DNA from: JACQSU01 sp964359785
GTDB taxonomy: Archaea > Nanobdellota > Nanobdellia > Woesearchaeales > JAGWAF01
Direction of reading: 5' to 3'
Assembly: GCA_964359785.1 (NCBI GenBank)
Contig: CAYHWL010000043.1
Coordinates: forward strand, 1-11,833
DNA length: 11,833 nt
Positions 1-6,081 of the stretch are shown here, one piece after another (position 1 is the first letter of the stretch; each line of letters starts with the position of its first letter). A model generated the notes under the pieces. The model saw only the letters and a program-made list of their open reading frames with translations, was not told the origin of the DNA and did not search any database. A program made the position numbers and the translations under genes.

Positions 1-55
1 AACATGAAGCTCGGCTTCATGTGTACAAACACAGCTCGGCTGTGTTTTGTACCCC
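1..55. repeat. 55-bp direct repeat, left copy (two hairpins)
   Basis: This segment is identical, base for base, to 177-231. It contains two perfect 9-bp hairpins with TCG loops: arms 2-10 and 14-22, and arms 27-35 and 39-47. GTAC tetramers at 23-26 and 49-52 follow the hairpins, and the segment ends in CCCC. The repeat may extend beyond the window because it begins at base 1. After it the two copies diverge: a short CCGC-TT-GCGG hairpin (57-66) follows here, and a different one follows the right copy. Confidence 0.9.
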
Positions 56-83
56 TCCGCTTGCGGCGCCCAACTTTGAAATT

Positions 84-117
84 AGAAAATGCCGGTCACC
101 GCAGTGAGAAAACTGGC
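84..117. repeat. Left arm of inverted repeat bracketing the hairpin array
   Basis: AGAAAATGCC (84-93) and GAAAACTGGC (108-117) both recur, inverted, at 264-273 and 253-262. In the right arm they are separated by one base. Here they are separated by 14 bases, GGTCACCGCAGTGA (94-107), which contain a small dyad (TCAC, CGCA loop, GTGA). The simplest reading is that a short palindromic sequence was inserted in the left arm or lost from the right arm. Confidence 0.8.
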
Positions 118-124
118 GAATACA

Positions 125-244
125 ACAAAATCTGGAAGATTTTGTGTACACAAAATTCTCTTGAATTTTGTTGTACAACATGAAGCTCGGCTTCATGTGT
201 ACAAACACAGCTCGGCTGTGTTTTGTACCCCGGAGCTTGCTCCG
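125..244. repeat. GTAC-bounded hairpin array
   Basis: Five consecutive perfect inverted repeats are visible. Arms are 125-133/137-145 (GGA loop), 150-158/163-171 (TCTT loop), 178-186/190-198 (TCG loop), 203-211/215-223 (TCG loop) and 231-236/239-244 (TT loop). The first four have 9-bp stems that begin with ACA or AAACA, end with TGT or TGTTT, and are separated by GTAC (146-149, 173-176, 199-202, 225-228). Because GTAC is self-complementary, each stem can lengthen by 4 bp with a single-base bulge, so neighbouring hairpins share their outer pairs. Stem sequences differ between units yet stay fully complementary, which points to selection for structure or to a mechanism that makes palindromes. 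It is not a CRISPR array, since there are no constant repeats with unique spacers. Function is unknown. Confidence 0.85.
177..231. repeat. 55-bp direct repeat, right copy
   Basis: This is an exact copy of 1-55, starting 176 bp downstream of it, and carries the third and fourth hairpins of the array. It is followed by CGGAGC-TT-GCTCCG (231-244). The identity of two 55-bp copies suggests recent duplication or ongoing homogenisation. Confidence 0.9.
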
Positions 245-908
245 ATCGGGTAGCCAGTTTTCAGGCATTTTCTTTATTTATATTGATGAAAGCGGCGATT
301 TGGGGATGGACTGTAAGGAATGCACCCATTTTGTCCTTAGCGCTGTGTTGATTCGGGACCCTGTGATTGATCAGGCATATCAGAGGATCCCTAAGAGGAT
401 CAGACAAAAAAGACTTAAGCGTAGCATGAAAGAGACAGCCGAGCTGAAATTCTCTAATTCATCAGAGACTCTTCGAGATATGTTCTTGAAATCAGCTAGT
501 GCGCTGGACATTCGTATATATTCATTGATTATTGACAAACGGTGCACTAAGGAGAGTCTTCAGCATAACTTGCCGTATCTGTACAACTATCTGATAAAGA
601 TATTGCTTGAATCCGTGATAAGAGATACTTCAAAGAATAGCAGTCTAGACATTATCCTAGACCGGAGTATGTGCAAGTCTCAGAGGATAAACTTCGAGGG
701 ATACCTCAAGATGATGTTTTTGGAGTTATTCGAGAGTACTTCCGTCAAAATTGTTCATGAAAGTTCAATGCTAAACAGAGGTTTGCAAGTTACAGATTAT
801 ATCAGTGGCGCTTTTGGTCACAAGTATAATCATTCTTCAGAGAGATATACCGATATCTTAAGGAGCAGGACAATAATTGAAAGAAATGACTTCTTTAAGA
901 AAAAGTGA
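237..908 (+). CDS. DUF3800-family protein, 5' end merged with hairpin array
   Basis: This is an uncharacterised DUF3800-type protein. The family signature YIDESGDLG is encoded at 279-305, followed by a hydrophobic strand (FVLSAVLI), an ELKF motif, a strand ending in D (IILDRS) and a C-terminal QVTDYISGAFGH motif. The spacing of the conserved acidic residues (DE, E, D, D) resembles an RNase H-like metal site; that is inference. Family members normally start only a few residues before the YIDESGD motif, but no ATG lies there. The frame is open back to a TTG at 168 inside the hairpin array, with an in-frame TGA at 162. The TTG at 237, in a hairpin loop, or a rare ATT at 267 are the nearest candidates, and no promoter or Shine-Dalgarno sequence is evident. 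The gene may therefore be 5'-truncated by the repeat element. Its codons look more A/T-rich than those of its neighbours, suggesting transfer. It is convergent with the GINS gene. Confidence 0.65.
   Translation: MLRSGSQFSGIFFIYIDESGDLGMDCKECTHFVLSAVLIRDPVIDQAYQRIPKRIRQKRLKRSMKETAELKFSNSSETLRDMFLKSASALDIRIYSLIIDKRCTKESLQHNLPYLYNYLIKILLESVIRDTSKNSSLDIILDRSMCKSQRINFEGYLKMMFLELFESTSVKIVHESSMLNRGLQVTDYISGAFGHKYNHSSERYTDILRSRTIIERNDFFKKK
253..273. repeat. Right arm of inverted repeat bracketing the array
   Basis: GCCAGTTTTC (253-262) and GGCATTTTCT (264-273) are the reverse complements of 108-117 and 84-93, separated by one base. The arm overlaps the first codons of the conserved part of the DUF3800-like gene, so the border of the repeat element coincides with the expected start of that gene. 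Confidence 0.8.
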
Positions 909-1029
909 CGAACCCTGCTTAATTGTCCTGAGCTCAATCCTGAGCCGTCATCCTTTCGACAGGTCTTACTCGTCACTTCCTGATGGGTCCAGAAGCTTAT
1001 AAAACTTGTGTCAAGATGTCTAATGGGGA
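909..1029. other. Convergent intergenic gap with small dyads
   Basis: No gene is seen here. The gap holds GCTCA-ATCC-TGAGC (932-945), a perfect 5-bp hairpin, within a pair of direct CCTGAGC copies. A longer-range inverted pair, AGTGACGA (904-911) and TCGTCACT (970-977), overlaps the stop of the upstream gene. The stretch with CCTGAGC and TTTCGACAGG resembles a degenerate intergenic palindromic repeat. It may serve as a bidirectional terminator, which is inference. Confidence 0.4.
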
Positions 1030-1713
1030 CTAGACCTTCACAGCCGATCCATTATTGATCAGTATATTGGCGATCTCAAGCGGCAAGTCAGTCACTTGCT
1101 CTTTTTCATATGGTCCGTAGACCTCAAGCTCCTTTCCTACGAATTTGGGCACTGCTTGGACGAATTTCAGTTTTACGCCCGAAGCCACTTCAAAGCTGTT
1201 CATGCTCTGTGTGGGTGAGAATGATGGCTCGGGTTTCTTTTCAGGCATATCAGGTATCTTTGGCATGGCTTCATTATTTATCCTGCGGCTCACCCCTTCA
1301 AGCACCGTCCCAAGGGCTTCCGCGCGAAAGCCAGTCATTATGGACACGATAGAATGATACACCTGTTTTTCTTCCTCGAGTAAGTTCAATTCTTGTATGA
1401 TAGGACTATTGGTCCTGCTCTTATTTACTGCCAGCTGTATCACTTTGCTTTCGCGTTTGTCAAAAAGATCTTTTATCACGCGTCGTGCGTTCCGCACTTG
1501 AGTCATGAGTTTGTCCCTCTCCTGCGCGGAGAACATATCGTCTTTGTCCATGGTGGACAGTATCTGCGCTTGCTTCTCTGCCAGGTACACGGCGACATCT
1601 GACCAGAATGTAGGGTCTAGTTTCTGCATCTCTGCCCTATCCTGCTCTTTGCGGAGCTGCTCGTAGATAAGCTCGTAAGTCACTTTTATAGAATTGTTTG
1701 CTGCCATCCCCAT
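1030..1713 (-). CDS. Archaeal GINS complex subunit (GINS51-type)
   Basis: GINS joins MCM and the archaeal RecJ/Cdc45 protein to form the replicative helicase complex. The 227-residue product has the order expected of the archaeal GINS51 (Sld5/Psf1-like) form: an N-terminal helical A domain starting VTYELIYEQLRKE with a KLDP motif near 31-34; a helical core containing the RxxKxxxLAxNKSR-type segment (about 87-100); a variable proline-rich linker (about 150-172); and a C-terminal B domain (about 181-227) with VPKFVGKELEVYGPYEKE and LPLEIANILINNGSA. Two ATGs, at 1713 and 1707, are possible starts. TTTTATTAA at 1734-1742 suits a leaderless start at 1713, and a second TATA-like box lies at 1758-1767. 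This is a chromosomal housekeeping gene and the best taxonomic marker here for an archaeon. Confidence 0.88.
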   Translation of the reverse strand: MGMAANNSIKVTYELIYEQLRKEQDRAEMQKLDPTFWSDVAVYLAEKQAQILSTMDKDDMFSAQERDKLMTQVRNARRVIKDLFDKRESKVIQLAVNKSRTNSPIIQELNLLEEEKQVYHSIVSIMTGFRAEALGTVLEGVSRRINNEAMPKIPDMPEKKPEPSFSPTQSMNSFEVASGVKLKFVQAVPKFVGKELEVYGPYEKEQVTDLPLEIANILINNGSAVKV

Positions 1714-1733
1714 AAAGGAAAGGCCGCCATGGC

Positions 1734-1767
1734 TTAATAAAAGTTTTCATCATAGAACATATATAAA
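1734..1767 (-). promoter_or_regulatory. TATA-like boxes for the GINS gene
   Basis: On the minus strand TTTTATTAA (1734-1742) lies 21-29 bases before the ATG at 1713, as expected for a leaderless transcript. A stronger-looking TTTATATATG (1758-1767) further upstream would give a leader of about 24 bases. Both are sequence matches only. Confidence 0.5.
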
Positions 1768-1768
1768 G

Positions 1769-1789
1769 AAAAAAAGAGAAGAAGAATCT
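1769..1789 (-). terminator. T-rich terminator after the TM_helix gene
   Basis: Immediately after the stop codon at 1790-1792 the minus strand reads a pyrimidine tract ending in seven T residues (1769-1775). Archaeal termination commonly occurs at such T-runs without a hairpin. The tract precedes the GINS promoter region. Confidence 0.5.
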
Positions 1790-2449
1790 TTATCGCTTCA
1801 AGTTTTTGAGCATCTTGGCCGCATCTGATTTCAAGGCGTCGCCAAAGCCCATGCCGACTGCTATCGCGAAAGCTAGCATGATTCCTGCTAGGATGATATT
1901 GAAGCTTTCTTTTATGACTTCGACCTTCAATCCAACCTGTTCAAGGACAATCAATGCTACGACGATCAACACCAATGACTGTGCCGCTGTCGCGACATAG
2001 CTTGCGTTTCTCATCTTTGTGCTCTCGATCTTGGCCGCTAGATAGTCTGATGCGGCGAATCCGAAGAATGCGACTGCGACTCCAGCTATTGCGTTAGGCA
2101 CCCATTGTGATAGGACTAACAGGAAATTCGATAATGGAGCTAGTTGTATCACAGTTGCTGCGCTGGCTAAGAATGGCACAAAGACGAACCATTTGGTTAT
2201 CAGCGCAAGGAATGTGACTGGGTCAAATTGTCCTGCGATTTTGCGCAAGTTGGTTCTCTCGACCATCCATTTCTCGAGCTTTGCGGCTTCCAATGCCTTT
2301 GTGACGACGCGTGCGATGACTGCTGCGATGATCCAACCTACAATCAAGATCACGATTGCATAGATGAGTCCCAAGACTCCATTGTAGACTGACATCCACA
2401 TTGATTGTAATGGGTCCACAAGTCCTGTACTTAATTGTTCTATTCCCAT
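1790..2449 (-). CDS. TM_helix-repeat membrane protein (MscS-related, no MscS pore domain)
   Basis: This 219-residue integral membrane protein has about five predicted hydrophobic spans (roughly 25-48, 78-103, 107-135, 151-171 and 181-205). Twice it shows the pattern of the conserved TM-helix repeat found in mechanosensitive-channel relatives: a span starting YAIVILIVGWIIAAVIARVV, and a C-terminal span rich in Gly and Ala ending AVGMGFGDALKSDAAKMLKN. The GxGFGDALK ending resembles the start of the MscS channel helix, but the beta domain that normally follows is absent. It may form or modulate a channel; this is inference. I chose ATG 2449 over an upstream start at 2476 because GGAGGGGTGA (2457-2466) sits 7 bases before it, a strong match to the archaeal anti-Shine-Dalgarno sequence. 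It lies 61 bp downstream of the cation ATPase gene and has its own TATA-like box. Confidence 0.75.
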   Translation of the reverse strand: MGIEQLSTGLVDPLQSMWMSVYNGVLGLIYAIVILIVGWIIAAVIARVVTKALEAAKLEKWMVERTNLRKIAGQFDPVTFLALITKWFVFVPFLASAATVIQLAPLSNFLLVLSQWVPNAIAGVAVAFFGFAASDYLAAKIESTKMRNASYVATAAQSLVLIVVALIVLEQVGLKVEVIKESFNIILAGIMLAFAIAVGMGFGDALKSDAAKMLKNLKR

Positions 2450-2456
2450 TGTGTAT

Positions 2457-2466
2457 TCACCCCTCC
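2457..2466 (-). promoter_or_regulatory. Shine-Dalgarno site deciding start at 2449
   Basis: GGAGGGGTGA on the minus strand, with 7 bases to ATG 2449. It fixes the start of the TM_helix protein and shows that this gene, unlike most in the window, has a leadered transcript. Confidence 0.75.
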
Positions 2467-2478
2467 AGGTAATCACTA

Positions 2479-2502
2479 TTAGTTGACTAAAAACCCAGGT
2501 TT
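2479..2502. promoter_or_regulatory. Two abutting 12-bp palindromes in the leader of the TM_helix gene
   Basis: TTAGTTGACTAA (2479-2490) and AAACCCAGGTTT (2491-2502) are each 5-2-5 dyads and touch end to end. They lie between the TATA-like box (2507-2515) and the Shine-Dalgarno site, covering the expected transcription start. They could be a tandem operator or short RNA hairpins. Confidence 0.4.
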
Positions 2503-2506
2503 ACCC

Positions 2507-2515
2507 ATATTTAAA
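2507..2515 (-). promoter_or_regulatory. TATA-like box for the TM_helix gene
   Basis: TTTAAATAT on the minus strand. The TAA stop codon of the upstream ATPase (2511-2513) is contained in it. A start about 25 bases downstream would give a leader of about 35-40 bases, consistent with the Shine-Dalgarno site. Confidence 0.5.
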
Positions 2516-5108
2516 CATTTCTGTGGGTGATATCCGTTGGATGTAATAAAAATTTCATGACCTCGCCAAGTGATAACAGCATCACTGACAGTATCGCGCA
2601 TATCATCCACGTCTCAAAAGAGAGCGGCACGGTGCCAAAATATTCTCCGACCCAAGTCTGCACGGCTATATATTGCAATCCTATGCTAGCGACCACGGCA
2701 AAAATCAAGCTCCAGTTTATACGAAGTTCAAAGTTAGTGCATGTCTCGCTTCTCATCAATAAGACATTCGCCATCTGGAATAGCACGAGCAGTGTGAATG
2801 CGATGGTCTGCGATTCAGCCGCGCTAGAACCGTTTTGGTATCCAAATATCGCCCCTGCGGCTATGAGCAGTCCGATGGACATTATCGCTATCCATCGTTT
2901 TGCTGTGAGTATACCTTCGGTAGGTCTTCTAGGTTTCATCTTCATGATATTTGGTTCAGGATGCTCCATGCCAAGCGCGAGTGCAGGCAGCAGGTTTGTC
3001 ACTAGGTTTATCCACAGTATCTGCCTGGCTATCACGACCATTGGGATCCCCATTAGCGCGCCGATGAATATCGCGAATACGTCCCCCATATTTGAGCTCA
3101 AGAGATAGACCACAAATTTCGTGATATTAGAGTATATTTTCCTGCCCTCTTGCACGGCTCGTACTATCGATGAGAAGTTGTCATCGGTTAGCACCATCGC
3201 GCTTGCTTCTTTGGCGACGGATGTTCCAGTGCCCATGGCGATTCCGATATCTGCGCGTTTGAGTGCAGGCGCGTCGTTCACTCCGTCGCCGGTCATCGCG
3301 ACAATATGCCCATGTGATTTATACGCTTCAATGATCCTTAACTTGTCTTCGGGGTTCACGCGCGCGTACACTCCGATATTGGGAGCTTCCACTCTAAGAT
3401 TGATATGTGATAGGTCGCTTCCAAGGACCGCCTTCCCTTCGATTCCAAGTTCGCGTGCGATGGTTTTGGCGGTCTCGATGTGGTCACCTGTAATCATGAC
3501 GACTTTTATGCCTGCCTCTTTGCACATCATTATCGCTTGGCGTACGTCTTCTCTTGGCGTGTCCATCATGGCTGCAAGCCCAAGGAAAGTCATATCTGAT
3601 TCAGGTTTTCCTCTCCCCGCTTTGCTGGCGATCGCGAGCACGCGTAACCCTTCTTTGGCAAGCAGGGTGTGTTGGTGTATTATCTTGTCCTTCTCTAGTG
3701 AAGTGAAATTTTTCTCTGCGCCATCCACTTTTATCTTTGTGCAGATAGGCATTACTGATTCTATCGCGCCTTTGGTATAAGCGATCTGTTTTTTGCCGGA
3801 AGAAAAAACGCAGGTCATTAGTTTTCTTTTGCTCTCAAATGGGATCTCACTTGAACGGACGAGATTCTGCCGCAATGAATTTATGTCGAATCCGGCTTTT
3901 TTGGCGGCGACGATAAGCGCTCCTTCTGTCGGATCTCCGGTTATCTTCCATCTTCCGTCAAACTTGAGTGTGGCGTTTCCATTCAAAGCGCCCGCGATCA
4001 GCAGCTGGTCGATATGCGCGTTTCTCTTGGCTATATGCCCCCGAGGGTCGTAACCTGTGCCTGTGATAGGCACGACTTCTCCGTCGACATATAATTTTGT
4101 GACGGTCATCTCGTTGTATGTCAGCGTCCCTGTCTTGTCTGTGCAGATGACCGACACGGCGCCAAGCGTCTCTGCGCAAGGCAATCTTCTGATGAGCGCG
4201 TGCTGTTTTGCCATCCTCTTGATGCCAAGCGCAAGCGTTATTGTGACCACTGCGGGCAGGCCTTCGGGGATGGCGGCCACCGCGAGCGCCACTGCCTGTA
4301 GAAATGAGCTCATCAGGTCATTTGATTGGTATGATATCGAGAAGATGAATACGCATATCATGATGACCCAAAAGGATATTCTTTTCCCAAGCACGGCCAG
4401 CTCTTTTTGGAGTGGTGTGGGATCGTGTTGTGTCTTTTGCACAAGTTTGGCTATCTTGCCTATCTGGGTCCCGGCTCCAGTTCCAACGACGATACCGCGG
4501 GCATTGCCGGATGTCACCATAGTACCTGCGAATGCCATGTTTGATTGTTCGGGTACAGGCGTGGCATTTCCTATTTTGTCGGTTGTCTTGGTTATAGGTG
4601 TGCTCTCGCCAGTCAGCGTGGCTTCTTGTGTGGATAGTCCGTTGCATTTTATCAGCCTTATATCTGCGGGGATCTTGTCCTCTGCTTCAAGTAGGATGAT
4701 GTCTCCGCATACGACCTCTTGTGCGTCTATGACTGTTTCTTTCCCGTCGCGTATGACTCTCGCGTTCTGGCACAAGAGTTTTCGCAGCGCATAGATCGTG
4801 TTCTCCGCTTTCCGTTCTTGGAGTGTCCCAATTATCGTGTTTACCACGATCACTATAGCGATGACAGAAAAGTCGATGTAGGCTTTCAGGACAAGGGTGA
4901 TGACTGCGCATGCTATCATGACGCCGATGATCGGGCTTGCCAACTGTCCAAGGATAGTCTGTGATATGCTGATCCTATCCTCATCTTCGATCTTGTTCTT
5001 GCCATCGCGCAGGAGCCGTTTGCGTGCTTCTTCGTCGGTTAGGCCGTAGATAGTGGTATCAAATTCTTTTAATGTCCCTGCGATATCCATCTGATATGAT
5101 TGTGGCAT
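2511..5108 (-). CDS. P2-type cation-transporting ATPase
   Basis: This P-type ATPase of the SERCA/Na,K family pumps a cation across the cytoplasmic membrane. Starting at ATG 5108 it has 865 residues. Visible in order: N-terminal cation-ATPase domain (YGLTDEEARKRL), M1-M2, actuator TGES (166-169), M3-M4 with AAIPEGLPAV (E282), phosphorylation site ICTDKTGTLT (D324), nucleotide domain with GDPTEGALI and YTKGA, TGD, hinge TGDGVNDAP (606-614), then M5-M10. Catalytic motifs are complete. Ion-site residues by SERCA alignment: E309 and N768 are kept (E282, N673), but E771 is D676, D800 is N705 and E908 is Q778. Transported ion is therefore uncertain; Ca2+, Na+ or H+ are all possible. A TTG at 5147 is an alternative start that would overlap the upstream gene; ATG 5108 is favoured because ATTAATAAG (5130-5138) sits 22-30 bases before it. 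Confidence 0.93.
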   Translation of the reverse strand: MPQSYQMDIAGTLKEFDTTIYGLTDEEARKRLLRDGKNKIEDEDRISISQTILGQLASPIIGVMIACAVITLVLKAYIDFSVIAIVIVVNTIIGTLQERKAENTIYALRKLLCQNARVIRDGKETVIDAQEVVCGDIILLEAEDKIPADIRLIKCNGLSTQEATLTGESTPITKTTDKIGNATPVPEQSNMAFAGTMVTSGNARGIVVGTGAGTQIGKIAKLVQKTQHDPTPLQKELAVLGKRISFWVIMICVFIFSISYQSNDLMSSFLQAVALAVAAIPEGLPAVVTITLALGIKRMAKQHALIRRLPCAETLGAVSVICTDKTGTLTYNEMTVTKLYVDGEVVPITGTGYDPRGHIAKRNAHIDQLLIAGALNGNATLKFDGRWKITGDPTEGALIVAAKKAGFDINSLRQNLVRSSEIPFESKRKLMTCVFSSGKKQIAYTKGAIESVMPICTKIKVDGAEKNFTSLEKDKIIHQHTLLAKEGLRVLAIASKAGRGKPESDMTFLGLAAMMDTPREDVRQAIMMCKEAGIKVVMITGDHIETAKTIARELGIEGKAVLGSDLSHINLRVEAPNIGVYARVNPEDKLRIIEAYKSHGHIVAMTGDGVNDAPALKRADIGIAMGTGTSVAKEASAMVLTDDNFSSIVRAVQEGRKIYSNITKFVVYLLSSNMGDVFAIFIGALMGIPMVVIARQILWINLVTNLLPALALGMEHPEPNIMKMKPRRPTEGILTAKRWIAIMSIGLLIAAGAIFGYQNGSSAAESQTIAFTLLVLFQMANVLLMRSETCTNFELRINWSLIFAVVASIGLQYIAVQTWVGEYFGTVPLSFETWMICAILSVMLLSLGEVMKFLLHPTDITHRNV

Positions 5109-5129
5109 GGGATCTCTGCCGATTTTTTG

Positions 5130-5138
5130 CTTATTAAT
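5130..5138 (-). promoter_or_regulatory. Possible TATA box for the ATPase
   Basis: ATTAATAAG on the minus strand lies 22-30 bases before ATG 5108 and overlaps the stop codon of the nucleotidyltransferase gene. The ATPase could instead be cotranscribed with that gene, as only 25 bases separate them. Confidence 0.4.
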
Positions 5139-5961
5139 CCTTCCCAATCGTTTGGTGCATATGTGTCGATGAGATTATCGCGTTTAGCGCTTGGATGTAG
5201 TCTTTTGTTTTGGAATATAATTCATCGTATTTCGCGCCGTCGATCTCCTTTATCTCTCGGTTCGCGATTTTCCTCTCTATGTCATAGAGTTCTCCCAGGG
5301 TCCCTCCCATCTTCTTGTCCATCTTGCCTTCATTTACCAATCGGTGTTTCACAAGGAGCACTGCGTGATGCGGCGTGTATGGGACTTCTCCCATCTTCTG
5401 GAGCGCTGCGTGGGTGGCTTCAAGTGCTGCCCATGATAGTTCGGTCATCGCCTGCATCATGTGCCCTTTCGCTGACAATATCGTGAGCGGCGCTTTGTTG
5501 AAATATGCCCATACTATCTCTGGGTTTGGCGTGATCTTTCCTTTGCTTGATAGATTCTGGAGCGTCTCAAAAAAACCCGCGGCCAGTAGTGGTATCCCAT
5601 CGCGCAGTATATTCACAGACACCGGATCTCCGTTTATTGAGTATTCCAAAAAATTGCTCATCCTCAGCGTGTTGATGTGCATCCTTCTGCTTGTCATCTC
5701 GGCGCATTTCTTTGCGAGTATCCTATAAGCCTCTGTCAATTCTTCGCTCACGGTCTTTACTCTGTCGTCTATAAGTACGAGCACGTCGATGTCATTTCCA
5801 AGCACTCCGTGGGCATTTCCTCTTGCGCTTGATCCAAAGAAGATGACATCGCACAATAATCCTTTTAGTTCTTTTTTTAGAAGCACGGCGAATCTTCGCG
5901 CAAGTTCTTGATCCTGGCTGTCATAATGCCTTGGTTGGTGCTTTAGTGGGTCATATGGCAT
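5134..5961 (-). CDS. Nucleotidyltransferase-fold protein with helical C-terminal domain
   Basis: The N-terminal half is a minimal pol-beta-type nucleotidyltransferase domain: FFGSSARG (GS at 43-44), a spacer, then DIDVLV (D57, D59), the classic G-S-x(n)-D-x-D metal and nucleotide site. The third catalytic acid is not obvious: the expected strand reads MHINTLRM. From about 145 the protein is helical (SAKGHMMQAMTELSWAALEATHAAL), resembling the HEPN-like or substrate-binding helical domains that accompany such enzymes, but no clear HEPN RxxxxH motif is seen. Substrate is unknown; transfer of a nucleotide to a protein, RNA or small molecule is possible. ATG 5961 is chosen because TTTAAATA lies 23-30 bases upstream. 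It is a full-length paralogue of the protein at 10320-11102, sharing IL/IRDG...GFF, WAALEATHAA and a C-terminal DGxxYDxL segment. Confidence 0.75.
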   Translation of the reverse strand: MPYDPLKHQPRHYDSQDQELARRFAVLLKKELKGLLCDVIFFGSSARGNAHGVLGNDIDVLVLIDDRVKTVSEELTEAYRILAKKCAEMTSRRMHINTLRMSNFLEYSINGDPVSVNILRDGIPLLAAGFFETLQNLSSKGKITPNPEIVWAYFNKAPLTILSAKGHMMQAMTELSWAALEATHAALQKMGEVPYTPHHAVLLVKHRLVNEGKMDKKMGGTLGELYDIERKIANREIKEIDGAKYDELYSKTKDYIQALNAIISSTHMHQTIGKD

Positions 5962-5983
5962 GTCTTTTGTTTTCGTCCCTGTC

Positions 5984-5991
5984 TATTTAAA
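5984..5991 (-). promoter_or_regulatory. TATA-like box for the nucleotidyltransferase
   Basis: TTTAAATA on the minus strand, 23-30 bases before ATG 5961, the spacing of a leaderless archaeal promoter. It is the minus-strand half of a divergent promoter region. Confidence 0.6.
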
Positions 5992-6023
5992 AGAGACTTA
6001 CCACATATAAGTGATGACACATC

Positions 6024-6034
6024 TTTATATATAT
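6024..6034 (+). promoter_or_regulatory. TATA-like box for the GNAT gene
   Basis: TTTATATATAT on the plus strand. A start about 25 bases downstream falls near 6054, leaving a leader of about 28 bases that begins just before the hairpin at 6056-6071. Confidence 0.6.
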
Positions 6035-6055
6035 CGGGTAGGCTTGTTTCCTATG

Positions 6056-6071
6056 GAGTGATAACACTCCA
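6056..6071 (+). promoter_or_regulatory. Leader hairpin before the GNAT start
   Basis: GGAGTG-ATAA-CACTCC is a perfect 6-bp stem with a 4-base loop, located at the predicted 5' end of the transcript. GGTGA (6074-6078) follows immediately, three bases before ATG 6082. The hairpin may protect the 5' end, control ribosome access, or be an operator. Confidence 0.5.
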
Positions 6072-6081
6072 ATGGTGAAAT

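Noticed and set aside
1..244. CRISPR array
   Set aside because: There are no constant repeats of 25-40 bases with unique spacers. The repeated parts are the hairpins themselves, and no cas gene is nearby.
17..268. Open frame of 83 codons on the minus strand across the hairpin array
   Set aside because: It consists almost wholly of the palindromic repeats, which read open on both strands; there is no recognisable protein or promoter.
1..273. Insertion sequence or integron attC array
   Set aside because: No transposase or integrase gene is in the window, and the hairpins are perfect and short, unlike attC sites. A small non-autonomous element remains possible.
4057..4794. Long plus-strand open frame (245 codons) and others at 2527-3108 and 3121-3780
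   Set aside because: They are antisense to the ATPase, whose motifs are unmistakable. The frames reflect its codon composition and encode no recognised domain.
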